DNA of 36,845 nt, from contig NZ_MAPV01000115.1 in NCBI RefSeq assembly GCF_001700505.1, forward strand, positions 1 to 36,845. The letters are read 5' to 3'. The stretch is from Streptomyces mutomycini. Lineage in GTDB: Bacteria; Actinomycetota; Actinomycetes; Streptomycetales; Streptomycetaceae. The position numbers and the translations under genes are program-made. Positions 1 to 8,335 of this stretch are shown here, in pieces. The stretch's first letter is position 1; every line of letters begins with the position of its first letter. The notes beneath the pieces are model-generated. The model saw only the letters and a program-made list of their open reading frames with translations, made no database searches and was not told the origin of the DNA.

Positions 1-64
1 GGGTGCGGGCGGCACAGGGGCCGGGGGCGGGGCGCGGCGCCGGTACAGCCCGTACGGCGCAGGA

Positions 65-80
65 CTGTGCCGCCGCACAG
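65..80. promoter_or_regulatory. Palindrome CTGTGC-CGCC-GCACAG, left copy
   Basis: A perfect 6-bp inverted repeat with a 4-base spacer lies 46 bases beyond the stop of the PucR-type regulator. The same arms and spacing recur at 4492-4507 on the other side of the two-regulator block, and both copies carry GGA next to one arm. This looks like a transcription-factor operator, perhaps for a promoter just off the left edge of the window. That it is bound by either adjacent regulator is inference. Confidence 0.5.
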
Positions 81-126
81 CGGGCGGGTCCTTCTCCGGC
101 CGCGCCCCGCCGGGGGGCGACCCCGC

Positions 127-1458
127 TCAGTCCGTCAGCAGCCGCCGCGCCGCCAGCGCCAGGGACACCTCGACCGCGTCCGACGGCCGGGCCAGGCAGC
201 GCCCCGTCAGCTGCTCGAACCGCCGCAGCCGGTTCAGCACGGTGTTGCGGTGGCAGTACAGCTTCGCGCCCGCCCGTTGCGCCGAGCCGTCCGAGTCGAG
301 CCAGGCGGTCAGCGTCTCGATGAGCACGTCCCGGTCCGCGGGGTCGAGCCGGTCCAGCGGCCCGAGGACCCGGTCGGCGAGTGCCGTTCCGAGGCCGGGC
401 GACGACACGACGAGTGCGGCGGGCAGGTGCTCGTCGAGCAGGACGGTGCCGCCGGACGCCGGGCATGCCTTGAGCGCCGTCTCGGCGAGGCGCCGCGCGT
501 CACCGAGATGGGCGAGTCCGTCGACCACGGAGCTGACGCCGACCCGGGTTCCCGGAGGTGCCGTCAGACCGTCCGTGAGTGCGGCGAGTTCATCTCCGGA
601 GGGCGGAGCGGGGTCGGGTGCGTCGCACCCCGGCTCCGCCTCGACAGCCGGCGGGAGCGTGCCGAGCGGCAGGATCGCGAGCTCCACGTCCCCCGCCGAG
701 TGCCAGAGTGCGGGCGTCCCCTCGGCCAGGGCCAGGGGCGGCCGTCCGGCGCCGTGCGGGGCGCGGCGGGCTTCGGCGACCGCGAGTACGGCGTAACGCC
801 CCTGCACCGGGAGTCCCAGCATCGCCGCGGCGTCCGGCAGGTCCGCGATCCGGGCGGTGCCGTCCAGCAGGGCCGCCGTCATCAGGCGCTGCTGGTTCTC
901 GCGGCGCCAGGAGAGCCGCCGCTCGGCCTGCCGGTACGCCTCGGCGACCACGCCGCAGTGCTCGTCGACGAAGTTCCAGACGTCCGCGGCGACATGGACG
1001 AGCAGCCGGGTGTCCTCGGGATGGCGCCGGGCCGTGTCGTCGACCAGGTCCTGCCAGACCATCGCCCCGCCCATCCGGAAGGCGTGCATGACCGCGTCGA
1101 GCGGGACGCCCTGCTCGGCGCGGCTCTCACCGATCCAGCGGGAGGTCCGGTGTGCGGTCTCCCGGAACTCCCGGGGCTGGATCAGGGAGGCGACGTTGTG
1201 CCGCAGCGACTGGTGGACCTCCTGCCAGATCTCGGTCGGCTCGGTCTCCATCGCGGCGCGGTAGGCGGGCTCCTGCTCCCTGAGTGCCTCGACCAGCCGG
1301 TCCGTGAGCTCGGGCAGCGCCTCCAGCAGCACACGGGCCGCCCGGTGGAGCACCGCTACGGCCTCGCGGTCGGCCAGGGAGCGGACACGGAACGGCATCG
1401 GTGCTACGGGGGGCGGTCCGTGCAGCGCCCTGATCCGTGTACGTACGACCTGTGGCAT
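127..1458 (-). CDS. PucR/CdaR-type transcriptional regulator
   Basis: A 443-aa protein with the layout of PucR/CdaR-family regulators: an N-terminal all-helical sensor-like region (about residues 20-170, with the stretch AFRMGGAMVWQDLVDD), a central GGDEF-like region, and a C-terminal helix-turn-helix of the PucR_C type (about residues 385-435, with the diagnostic CHRNTVLNRLRRFEQLTG). Such proteins bind DNA and often control catabolic or secondary-metabolite genes; the ligand is unknown here. I chose the ATG at 1458 because GTGGAGG sits 6 bases upstream; the frame stays open further upstream but without comparable support. It lies 127 bp downstream of the LuxR-type regulator on the same strand, with an 11-bp inverted repeat between them, so it may be cotranscribed or have its own promoter. 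The target is not visible. Confidence 0.88.
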   Translation of the reverse strand: MPQVVRTRIRALHGPPPVAPMPFRVRSLADREAVAVLHRAARVLLEALPELTDRLVEALREQEPAYRAAMETEPTEIWQEVHQSLRHNVASLIQPREFRETAHRTSRWIGESRAEQGVPLDAVMHAFRMGGAMVWQDLVDDTARRHPEDTRLLVHVAADVWNFVDEHCGVVAEAYRQAERRLSWRRENQQRLMTAALLDGTARIADLPDAAAMLGLPVQGRYAVLAVAEARRAPHGAGRPPLALAEGTPALWHSAGDVELAILPLGTLPPAVEAEPGCDAPDPAPPSGDELAALTDGLTAPPGTRVGVSSVVDGLAHLGDARRLAETALKACPASGGTVLLDEHLPAALVVSSPGLGTALADRVLGPLDRLDPADRDVLIETLTAWLDSDGSAQRAGAKLYCHRNTVLNRLRRFEQLTGRCLARPSDAVEVSLALAARRLLTD

Positions 1459-1503
1459 GGCGGCCTCCACCGGGAATCGGCCGGCTGCGGCCCAGCCGGC
1501 CCC

Positions 1504-1540
1504 GGTGTGCGCCCGGCCCGGCACTGGGCGGGCGCACACC
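1504..1540. promoter_or_regulatory. 11-bp inverted repeat between the two regulators
   Basis: GGTGTGCGCCC (1504-1514) and GGGCGCACACC (1530-1540) are perfect complements separated by 15 bases. It sits midway between the LuxR-type stop (1586) and the PucR-type start (1458). No T-tract follows in the minus direction. It may be a hairpin terminator of the first gene, a leader hairpin of the second, or an operator; the sequence alone does not decide. Confidence 0.5.
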
Positions 1541-1585
1541 GATCGATCCTGACGACCGCAGAATGGCATACCGCCCGGTCGGTAC

Positions 1586-4387
1586 CTAGGGGTGTGCGCG
1601 GTTCTTCTCATCACGGTCCTGCAACCTCGTCCCGCCACCGCGGTCCAGGAGTCTCGCGAGTTCGGTCCGGGACCGGACACCGAGCGCGGCGAAGACGTTG
1701 CGGAGGTGGTGGTCGACGGTCCGCGGGCTCACCGAGAGCCGCACCGCCACCTCACGGTTGGTGGCCCCCTCGGCGACGCAGCGGGCGATCCGCTGCTGCT
1801 GCGGGGTCAGTCCGGTCAGCGGGCCGGGGCCTCCGGGGCCGGGCACGTCCACCGCCTCCCCCGCTGCCCGCAGTTCCCCTCCCGCCCGTTCCGCCCAGAC
1901 GCGGGCGGAGCAGCGTTCGAACGCGACCAGTGCGTCCCGCAGCGGTCCGCGGGCCTCTCGGGTACGCCGCAGCCGGCGCAGCAACTGACCGTGGAGCAGC
2001 AGGGTGCGGGCGCGCTCGAAGTCGCCGCCCGCGCGGTCGTGGTGGGCGAGGGCCTCCTCGTACCGGGCGGCGGCCTCCCCGGGCGGCGCCAGCAGCGCGC
2101 GGCAGCGGGCCAGTTGTGCGGGGACCTGGGGATCGGTCGTCCGGGCGGTCCAGAGGGCGAACTCCGCGACGGAGACGTCCAGTTCTCCACCGCCTTCGTC
2201 CGCGCGGCCGGAGAGCACCATCGCCTCGACGTAGCAGGGCACGGCGAGCATGCGGGTGGCGAAGTGTCCCGTCGCGGGCCCCGGCAGGACGAGCGGCCCG
2301 AGGCGGGCCGCCGCCTCGCCGGGTCGCCCGGCCGCCAGGTCCGCCCGGGCGACCGCCCAGGTGGCGAGCGTGGCCGCCTGGGCCAGGCCGTGCGGTCCGG
2401 CACCGGCGAGTGCGGCGTCGGCGTGGGCGGCGCAGGCCTCGGCGGGCCCTTCGACCGAGGCGGCGAGCGCGAGCACGGCGTGCAGATGGGTGGCGGAGTT
2501 CTGCTGACCGGTACGCCGGGCCGCGTGCAGCCCTTCCAGGGCGTGGGCACGGGCTCTGGCGTGCTGCCCGGCGCGCAGTTCGGCGTAGGCGAGCTGTTCC
2601 AGGGCTTGCGGCAGCAGGGCTTCGGGCCCCCGGGTGCGTACGACGGCGAGGGCGCGGGCCCCTGCCCGGCAGGCCGCGTCGACCTCGCCGAGCACCAGGG
2701 CCGAGGCGCCCGCCCGCAGGAGCCCGCCCGCGTCCTCGGCACGGTCGGCGGAGTCGAGGCAGCACCGCAGGAGGGCGTGGCCCCGGTCGGGGTGCCCGGA
2801 GAGCACGGCGCACATTCCGGCGCGGTACTGCGCCATGGGCCGGTCCGTCGCCGCGACGGGGATGCGGTGCATGGCGTCCAGATACGCGACGGCGTCCCCC
2901 ATGTCCCACGCCGCCTCGGCGGCGCCGAACAGGGCGTCCAGGGTGCGGCGCGGGTCGTGCGGGGCGAGCAGTTCCGCCGCGGTCAGGAGCGCCTCGCGGG
3001 CGTCGGCCACGGGCCCGTCGCGCAGGGCGAGCATCCCGCGTACGAAAGGCGCGGCGCCCGCGGCGAGGTGGGGGCCGACGCGGGCCAGCATGGCGCGGGC
3101 CCGGCCGGTGTCGCCGGCCAGCCGGGCCTGCTCGGCTGCGGCGGTGAACCGTGCGGCGCGCAGGGTGTCGTCGGTGGAGAGCGCGGCGGCACGGGCCAGC
3201 GCGGCCGACCGTTCGCCGTGGGGGCGCGGGGCGGCGGCCGCGGCCTCCAGCCGGCCGGCGAGTGCGGCGTCCGGCCCGGGCGCGGCGCAGGCCCGCTGGA
3301 CGAGCGCGGGCAGCGGGGCCGGCCCGGGCCCGGTGAGCAGTCCGGCGAGCAGATCGTGCACGGCCCGGCGGCGGCCGGGCGGCGCCCGGTGCAGGACCGC
3401 GCGGCGCAGCAGCGGGTGGCTGAAGTGCACGCGGCTGCCGGCGCGTTGCAGGGCTCCGGCGGTGCCCGCGGGGGCGAAGAGCACCCGGTCGAGGTGGGCC
3501 GGGGCCAGCCCGGCCCTGGCGCCGGCCCGCAGCAGCAGGGCCGCGTCGGCGCCGGCCCCGTCCGGCTCGTGCTCCTCCGCGGCCGCGGCCAGCAGGAGCA
3601 GGGTGCGGGTGTCGGGAGACAGCCCGTCCAGATGTTCGGCGTGGGCGTCGAGGACGCTCTCGGCCCCGGGCAGCGGATACGGGAGCGCGGTGCGCCCGGC
3701 CAGCTGGCCGGGGGTGAGGCGGCCGGCCAGGCCCGCCAGCAGCCGGGGGTTGCCGGCCGCCTCACGCAGGAGTTCGCTGCGTACGACGGGGTCGACGTCG
3801 GCCGTGCCCTCGGTGAGCCGGTCCAGGACCGCGGTCGCCGCGTCGTCGTCGAGCGGGCCGAGGCGCAGCGCGGGCAGTCCGGCGAAGGCGGTCTCGTCGG
3901 CCGCGCCGATCACCACCGCGACCCGGCTGCCCGCGCCGAGTCTGCGGGCGGCGAAGCCGAGTGCGGCGCGGGAGTCGGGGTCCCAGGCGTGCGCGTCGTC
4001 CACGCAGACGAGCAGGGGCTGTTCGGCGCCCAGGCCCCGCAGCAGCCCGAGCAGCCCGCCAGGGGTGATACCGGCGCGCAGGATCGTGTCGGGCCCGCCG
4101 GGCAGTGGTCCGGGGGCGGAGCAGAGCAGGGCGTGCAGCCCGCTGTAGGGCAGCCGTCGCTCGGCGGGGGCCGCGGAGGCGTACAGCACGGGGCCGCCGT
4201 GGCCCTGGAGATAGTGGGAGGCTGTCTGTCGCAGCAGGGCGGTGCGGCCGAGGCCGGGCGGCGAGGTCAGCACGAGCGCTCCGCCGTCCCCTGCCCGCAG
4301 CCTCCCCAACAGGGTTTCCAAGATGGCCAGTTCACCGCTGCGGCCGTACAGCCGGAGCGGACTGTGCACGGTCGTCGATGGGGTCAC
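1586..4387 (-). CDS. Large LuxR-family (LAL-type) ATPase regulator
   Basis: A 933-aa protein with the LAL layout: an N-terminal AAA-type ATPase, a long helical repeat region, and a C-terminal LuxR helix-turn-helix (about residues 868-925, including GATNREVAVRLSVSPRTVDH). The P-loop region reads SPPGLGRT at residues 42-49, so the usual Walker A lysine is arginine; Walker B is likely LLVCVDDAHAWD. These proteins are ATP-dependent transcription activators, frequent in Streptomyces and often pathway-specific. The GTG at 4387 gives an N-terminus directly before the ATPase domain, but the only candidate RBS (GGAAG) is about 12 bases away, so a nearby start is possible. It is the upstream gene of a two-regulator block bracketed by CTGTGC-N4-GCACAG palindromes. 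Target genes are not visible. Confidence 0.88.
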   Translation of the reverse strand: MTPSTTVHSPLRLYGRSGELAILETLLGRLRAGDGGALVLTSPPGLGRTALLRQTASHYLQGHGGPVLYASAAPAERRLPYSGLHALLCSAPGPLPGGPDTILRAGITPGGLLGLLRGLGAEQPLLVCVDDAHAWDPDSRAALGFAARRLGAGSRVAVVIGAADETAFAGLPALRLGPLDDDAATAVLDRLTEGTADVDPVVRSELLREAAGNPRLLAGLAGRLTPGQLAGRTALPYPLPGAESVLDAHAEHLDGLSPDTRTLLLLAAAAEEHEPDGAGADAALLLRAGARAGLAPAHLDRVLFAPAGTAGALQRAGSRVHFSHPLLRRAVLHRAPPGRRRAVHDLLAGLLTGPGPAPLPALVQRACAAPGPDAALAGRLEAAAAAPRPHGERSAALARAAALSTDDTLRAARFTAAAEQARLAGDTGRARAMLARVGPHLAAGAAPFVRGMLALRDGPVADAREALLTAAELLAPHDPRRTLDALFGAAEAAWDMGDAVAYLDAMHRIPVAATDRPMAQYRAGMCAVLSGHPDRGHALLRCCLDSADRAEDAGGLLRAGASALVLGEVDAACRAGARALAVVRTRGPEALLPQALEQLAYAELRAGQHARARAHALEGLHAARRTGQQNSATHLHAVLALAASVEGPAEACAAHADAALAGAGPHGLAQAATLATWAVARADLAAGRPGEAAARLGPLVLPGPATGHFATRMLAVPCYVEAMVLSGRADEGGGELDVSVAEFALWTARTTDPQVPAQLARCRALLAPPGEAAARYEEALAHHDRAGGDFERARTLLLHGQLLRRLRRTREARGPLRDALVAFERCSARVWAERAGGELRAAGEAVDVPGPGGPGPLTGLTPQQQRIARCVAEGATNREVAVRLSVSPRTVDHHLRNVFAALGVRSRTELARLLDRGGGTRLQDRDEKNRAHP

Positions 4388-4491
4388 GCTGTCACGTTAC
4401 TTCCGCGTAAACAGCGTCGGAAGGCTCGCGTCCGCTCCGTGTTCCCGGCCGGCCGGGTGCGGTGCGGGCTCCCAACGGAACGGCGTACGCC

Positions 4492-4507
4492 CTGTGCCGG
4501 CGCACAG
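4492..4507. promoter_or_regulatory. Palindrome CTGTGC-CGGC-GCACAG, right copy
   Basis: Arms identical to the copy at 65-80, with the same 4-base spacing; read on the minus strand it extends to GGACTGTGC-N4-GCACAG as in the left copy. It lies 105 bp upstream of the GTG of the LuxR-type regulator, a plausible place for an operator of that gene. Which protein binds it is unknown; autoregulation is a reasonable guess. Confidence 0.6.
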
Positions 4508-4647
4508 TCCGGGTCCGTTCGGTGGCGGCCGCCCGCAACGTCGGTGCATGGCTGATGAATTGCGTACACACGACGGTTCGACCCTGCGTCTCCTGGCGCG
4601 GTACTGAACGCCGGGGCCGGTCACCCCCGGTGACCGGGCAGCACGAA

Positions 4648-4680
4648 GGGGCCGGACCGCGGTACGCGCGGTCCGGCCCC
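4648..4680 (-). terminator. Terminator hairpin after the cutinase gene
   Basis: A perfect 14-bp stem (4648-4661 with 4667-4680) closes a 5-base loop, starting 12 bases past the cutinase stop. There is no long T-run, which is common for actinobacterial terminators. Confidence 0.8.
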
Positions 4681-4692
4681 GGTCTCCCCGGA

Positions 4693-5622
4693 TCAGTGCG
4701 GGCAGTTACCCCTGTACTCCGCGATCGTCAGGCTGGCGGAGGGGATCGGGCAGAGGAACTGCTCGTAGCGGGTGTCGTTGTCGACGAAGCGCTTCAGCCA
4801 CGAGATGCTGTACTTCGCGATCGTCGTGTTCGACGTGTTCGGGGTGAAGTGGGTGGCACCCCGGAGCTCCAGATACGCCTTGTCCAGCGAACTCGGCAGC
4901 GAGTTGTAGAACGGCTTCGAATGCGTGGTGACGGACGCGACCGTGTCACCGTCCGCGCCGACCACCAGCGTGGGGGTCTGCACCTCCGGCCAGGTCTTGT
5001 CCGTGTTCCAGCCCGTCAGCGGGATCGCCGCCTTCAGCGACGGACGGTCCTTCGCGGCCTCCAGCGTGCCGCCACCGCCCATGGAGTGGCCCATCACCCC
5101 CAGCCGCGAGGCGTCGACCCGGCTGCGCACCGAGCTGCTCTGGGTGAGGTAGTCCAGTGCGGCGAGGAGCTGGTCACCACGGCTGGCGGGCTGGTCCACC
5201 GTGGTGTTGGTGTCGATGGTGAACACGACGAAGCCCTGCGAGGCCAGGCGCGGGCCCAGCCAGGCGATGCTCGACTGGTAGGCGGTGAAGCCGGGCGAGA
5301 TGACGACCGCGCCGAACGTCCCGTCCGAGGTCGACGTCGGGTAGTAGATCGTCCCGCCGCCGAAGCCTCTGACACTCAGCGAGGACACGGACGTCTGGGA
5401 CGTGGCGTACGAGCCGCGGCTCGCCTCGATGCTCGAGTTGCTCGGGGCGGGGCCACGCTCGTACGGATTGTCGGCGGCCTGGGCTCCGCCGGGAACGAGC
5501 GCGGTGAGCAGACCGGCGGTCGCAGCCGCGGCCACCAGGGCGCCCCTGACGGTGCGGGAGCGGCTCTTGGACATCCGGTGGCGGCGCGGGGAGATGTCGC
5601 CGGAGGGAAGGTGCTGCTGCAC
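4693..5622 (-). CDS. Secreted cutinase / polyester hydrolase (PET-hydrolase family)
   Basis: A 309-aa precursor of an alpha/beta hydrolase closely resembling actinobacterial cutinases such as the Thermobifida enzymes, which cleave ester bonds of cutin and synthetic polyesters outside the cell. A signal peptide ends at GGAQA-AD (about residue 49/50), and the mature protein starts with the typical NPYERGP. The triad is Ser180 (GHSMGG), Asp226 (GADGDT) and His258 (GATHF), with spacings of 46 and 78 residues as in the family. Trp205 and the C-terminal cysteine pair 291/307 are present; Phe112 takes the place of the oxyanion-hole Tyr of the Thermobifida enzymes. Two starts are possible: GTG 5622 (used here) or ATG 5574, which gives a shorter signal peptide; neither has a strong RBS. 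It follows the his operon on the same strand but is insulated by a hairpin, so it is a separate unit. Confidence 0.93.
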   Translation of the reverse strand: MQQHLPSGDISPRRHRMSKSRSRTVRGALVAAAATAGLLTALVPGGAQAADNPYERGPAPSNSSIEASRGSYATSQTSVSSLSVRGFGGGTIYYPTSTSDGTFGAVVISPGFTAYQSSIAWLGPRLASQGFVVFTIDTNTTVDQPASRGDQLLAALDYLTQSSSVRSRVDASRLGVMGHSMGGGGTLEAAKDRPSLKAAIPLTGWNTDKTWPEVQTPTLVVGADGDTVASVTTHSKPFYNSLPSSLDKAYLELRGATHFTPNTSNTTIAKYSISWLKRFVDNDTRYEQFLCPIPSASLTIAEYRGNCPH

Positions 5623-5707
5623 GAGGGGGGATCCTCTCGGTTGTGGCGGACCACAACGCGGCAGCCGGCGGCCCCGTCGTCCGGGGGCCTTCGGGGGAGC
5701 ACCGCGT

Positions 5708-5740
5708 GAGTGGCGCCGTCATGTGCTGACGGCGCCACTC
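5708..5740 (-). terminator. Terminator of the histidine operon
   Basis: GAGTGGCGCCGTC (5708-5720) and its exact complement (5728-5740) form a 13-bp stem with a 7-base loop, 72 bases past the hisF stop and upstream of the cutinase start. It separates the two transcription units. Confidence 0.8.
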
Positions 5741-5812
5741 TGGGGGCGCGCACTCCGTGGTGGCATCGGCGAGATCGCCGGTCTTCGCACCCGCGCCACT
5801 TCCCGGCCGGGG

Positions 5813-6568
5813 TCAGCGAACGGGGTGTCCCGCCTCCCGCAGAGCGCCCTTGACCTCGGAGATCCGCAGGTCACCGAAGTGGAAGACGGACGCGGCGAGG
5901 ACCGCGTCGGCGCCTGCGCCGACGGCCGGCGCGAAATCCTCCAGCCGGCCCGCACCGCCGGAGGCGATGACAGGGACGGTGACATGCGCCCGTACGGCCT
6001 TGATCATCTCGGTGTCGTAGCCGTCCTTCGTGCCGTCGGCGTCCATCGAGTTGAGCAGGATCTCGCCCGCGCCGAGGTCGGCCGCCCGGTGCGCCCACTC
6101 GACGGCGTCGATGCCGGTTCCCCTGCGGCCGCCGTGGGTCGTCACCTCGAAGCTGCCCTCGGGGGTGCGCCGGGCGTCGACGGAGAGCACGAGCACCTGG
6201 CGTCCGAAGCGTTCGGCGATCTCACGGATGAGTTCGGGGCGGGCGATGGCGGCGGTGTTGACCCCGACCTTGTCGGCCCCGGCGCGCAGCAGCCTGTCGA
6301 CGTCGTCGGGGGTGCGGACCCCGCCGCCGACGGTGAGCGGGATGAAGACCTGCTCGGCCGTGCGGCGCACCACGTCGTACGTCGTCTCGCGGTCACCGCT
6401 GGAGGCGGTGATGTCGAGGAAGGTCAGCTCGTCGGCGCCCTCGGCGTCGTACAGCTTCGCCATTTCGACGGGGTCGCCCGCGTCGCGCAGGTTCTCGAAG
6501 TTGACGCCCTTGACGACACGGCCCTTGTCGACGTCGAGGCACGGGATGACCCGTACGGCGAGGGTCAT
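5813..6568 (-). CDS. hisF: Imidazole glycerol phosphate synthase, cyclase subunit HisF
   Basis: A 251-aa (beta/alpha)8 barrel. With HisH it converts PRFAR and glutamine-derived ammonia to imidazole glycerol phosphate and AICAR, the fifth step of histidine synthesis. The two catalytic aspartates of the family are visible as Asp12 (PCLDVDKG) and Asp130 (LSVDARR), and the phosphate-binding glycine loops TVGGGV and IASGGAG are intact. Its ATG overlaps the ridA stop by ATGA, so it is translationally coupled to the rest of the operon even though RidA separates it from HisH and PriA. It is the last gene of the operon, followed by a 13-bp hairpin. Confidence 0.97.
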   Translation of the reverse strand: MTLAVRVIPCLDVDKGRVVKGVNFENLRDAGDPVEMAKLYDAEGADELTFLDITASSGDRETTYDVVRRTAEQVFIPLTVGGGVRTPDDVDRLLRAGADKVGVNTAAIARPELIREIAERFGRQVLVLSVDARRTPEGSFEVTTHGGRRGTGIDAVEWAHRAADLGAGEILLNSMDADGTKDGYDTEMIKAVRAHVTVPVIASGGAGRLEDFAPAVGAGADAVLAASVFHFGDLRISEVKGALREAGHPVR

Positions 6569-6963
6569 CGCTCACCTGCCCGGTAGGCCTCGACCTCGAC
6601 CTCGACGACCAGTGTGGGGTCGACGAGGCCGGACACGATGATCATGGATGCGGCGGGGCGGACGTCGTCGAAGAGCTCCTTGTGGGCGCGGCCCACCTCG
6701 TCGACGTCCCGGGCGTGCGTGATGTACATCCGGGTGCGGACGACGTCCTCGCGGCCGAGCCCGACCTGCTTGAGGGCGTCGAAGGCGACCTGGAAGGAGG
6801 CGACGGCCTGCTCGTACGGACCGCCGGCCAGGATCTGGCCGTCGACCACCGACGTACAGCCGGAGACCAGGACGAGTCCGCCCGGGAGCTCCACCGCGCG
6901 GGAGTAGCCGAACTTCTCCTCCCAGGGGGCGCCCGAGGAGACGCGGCGCACGGAGTCCGTCAT
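6565..6963 (-). CDS. RidA-family enamine/imine deaminase
   Basis: A 132-aa protein of the RidA/YjgF/UK114 family (family length about 125-135). Seen: [17 protein letters not shown] near the N-terminus, [10 protein letters not shown], and [17 protein letters not shown], in the family order; the C-terminal part ends VEVEVEAYR. RidA proteins hydrolyse reactive enamines and imines made by PLP enzymes. The conserved active-site Arg is probably in [10 protein letters not shown]. The gene overlaps priA upstream and hisF downstream by 4 bases each, so it is made together with the histidine enzymes. A role in protecting or aiding histidine metabolism is inference. Confidence 0.9.
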   Translation of the reverse strand: MTDSVRRVSSGAPWEEKFGYSRAVELPGGLVLVSGCTSVVDGQILAGGPYEQAVASFQVAFDALKQVGLGREDVVRTRMYITHARDVDEVGRAHKELFDDVRPAASMIIVSGLVDPTLVVEVEVEAYRAGER

Positions 6964-7685
6964 GCGGCGACCGCCTTGAGGGCCTCTTCGAGGGTGAACG
7001 CCTTCGCGTACAGCGCCTTGCCGACGATGGCCCCCTCGACGCCTTCCGGGACGAGCAGGGAGATCGCACGCAGGTCGGCCAGCGAGGAGACGCCGCCGGA
7101 GGCGACGACGGGCTTGTCGGTGGCTGCGCAGACGTCGCGCAGCAGCGCCAGGTTGGGGCCCTGCAGCGTGCCGTCCTTGGCGATGTCGGTCACGACGTAA
7201 CGGGCGCAGCCCTCGGAGTCGAGGCGGGCGAGCGTCTCGTAGAGGTCGCCCCCGTCGCGGGTCCAGCCGCGGCCGCGCAGCGTCGTACCCCGGACGTCGA
7301 GGCCGACGGCGATCTTGTCGCCGTGCTCGGCGATGACCTTGGCGACCCACTCGGGGGTCTCCAGGGCGGCGGTGCCGAGGTTGACCCGGCGGCAGCCGGT
7401 GGCGAGGGCGGCGGCGAGCGAGGCGTCGTCGCGGATGCCTCCGGAGAGCTCGACCTTGATGTCCATGGCGCCGGCCACCTCGGCGATCAGCGCGCGGTTG
7501 TCGCCGGTGCCGAAGGCGGCGTCGAGGTCCACGAGGTGCAGCCACTCGGCGCCGGAGCTCTGCCAGGCGAGGGCCGCCTCGAGCGGGGAGCCGTAGGAGG
7601 TCTCGGAGCCGGATTCGCCGTGCACGAGGCGGACGGCCTGTCCGTCGCGTACGTCTACGGCGGGGAGCAGTTCAAGCTTCGGCAT
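6960..7685 (-). CDS. priA: Phosphoribosyl isomerase A (bifunctional HisA/TrpF)
   Basis: A 241-aa (beta/alpha)8 barrel of the HisA/PriA type. In Streptomyces and mycobacteria this enzyme isomerises both ProFAR (histidine pathway) and phosphoribosyl anthranilate (tryptophan pathway), replacing a separate TrpF. Residues reported as important in PriA are present in place: Asp11 (PAVDVRDG), Arg19, Asp130 (GLDVRG), Arg143 (GWTRDGG) and Asp171 (IAKDGT). Dual activity is inferred from the family and these residues; absence of trpF elsewhere cannot be seen here. The start overlaps the hisH TAA by one base and its stop overlaps the ridA ATG. Confidence 0.95.
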   Translation of the reverse strand: MPKLELLPAVDVRDGQAVRLVHGESGSETSYGSPLEAALAWQSSGAEWLHLVDLDAAFGTGDNRALIAEVAGAMDIKVELSGGIRDDASLAAALATGCRRVNLGTAALETPEWVAKVIAEHGDKIAVGLDVRGTTLRGRGWTRDGGDLYETLARLDSEGCARYVVTDIAKDGTLQGPNLALLRDVCAATDKPVVASGGVSSLADLRAISLLVPEGVEGAIVGKALYAKAFTLEEALKAVAA

Positions 7686-8326
7686 TACAGCGTCTCGATC
7701 CAGTTGGTCAGCAGCTGGGCCCCGGCATCGCCGGACTTCTCGGGGTGGAACTGGGTGGCCCACAGCGCGCCGTTCTCGACGGCGGCCACGAACCGCTCTC
7801 CGTGCGTGGCCCAGGTGACCTTGGGGGCACGGATCTTGTCGTTGGTCACTTCGAGGGACCAGTCGTGCGCCGCGTAGGAGTGCACGAAGTAGTAGCGGGC
7901 CTCGGGGTCCATGCCCGCGAAGAGCTGGGAGCCCTCGGGTGGCTCGACGGTGTTCCAGCCCATGTGCGGGACGACGTCGGCCTTGAGCGGTCCGACGGTG
8001 CCGGGCCACTCGTCGAGGCCCTCCGTCTCGACGCCGTGCTCGATGCCGCGCTCGAACAGGATCTGCATGCCGACGCAGATGCCCATGACGGGCCGGCCGC
8101 CGGACAGCCTGCGGCCGATGATCCATTCGCCGCGCGCGTTCTTCAGGCCCGCCATGCAGGCGGAGAAGGCGCCGACGCCGGGGACGAGCAGCCCGTCGGC
8201 GTTCATCGCGGTGTCGAAGTCGCGGGTGATCTCCACGTCTCCGCCGACGTGGGCGAGGGCCCGCTCGGCGGAACGTACGTTGCCGAAGCCGTAGTCGAAG
8301 ACGACGATCTTCTTCTTGTCGCTCAC
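7685..8326 (-). CDS. hisH: Imidazole glycerol phosphate synthase, glutaminase subunit HisH
   Basis: A 213-aa class I glutamine amidotransferase. It hydrolyses glutamine and channels ammonia to HisF. The triad is visible: Cys84 in GICVGMQ, and His194 and Glu196 in FHPEKSG. The GTG at 8326 is chosen because GAGGT lies about 6 bases upstream, overlapping the stop of the preceding 55-codon gene. The stop shares one base with the priA start. Confidence 0.96.
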   Translation of the reverse strand: MSDKKKIVVFDYGFGNVRSAERALAHVGGDVEITRDFDTAMNADGLLVPGVGAFSACMAGLKNARGEWIIGRRLSGGRPVMGICVGMQILFERGIEHGVETEGLDEWPGTVGPLKADVVPHMGWNTVEPPEGSQLFAGMDPEARYYFVHSYAAHDWSLEVTNDKIRAPKVTWATHGERFVAAVENGALWATQFHPEKSGDAGAQLLTNWIETL

Positions 8327-8335
8327 AGTGCTACC

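Larger units (their letters stand above)
4388..4692. other. 305-bp intergenic region upstream of the LuxR-type regulator
   Basis: This gap holds the right CTGTGC-N4-GCACAG palindrome (4492-4507), a strong hairpin that ends the cutinase transcript (4648-4680), and a 19-codon open frame on the plus strand at 4548-4607 (starting MADELRTHDG). The small frame has no convincing RBS and I do not call it a gene. The promoter of the LuxR-type gene should lie here, but I see no clear -35/-10 pair. Confidence 0.6.

Noticed and set aside
67..4555. Very long plus-strand open frames opposite the two regulators
   Set aside because: They are antisense shadows produced by GC-rich third positions; composition is Arg/Pro/Gly-rich with no domains, while the minus-strand genes have clear families and starts.
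4548..4607. 19-codon frame starting MADELRTHDG
   Set aside because: No RBS and no known leader-peptide pattern; could be chance.
6565..7545. RidA with a long N-terminal extension
   Set aside because: The extension is an out-of-frame reading of priA; ATG 6963 gives the normal family length.
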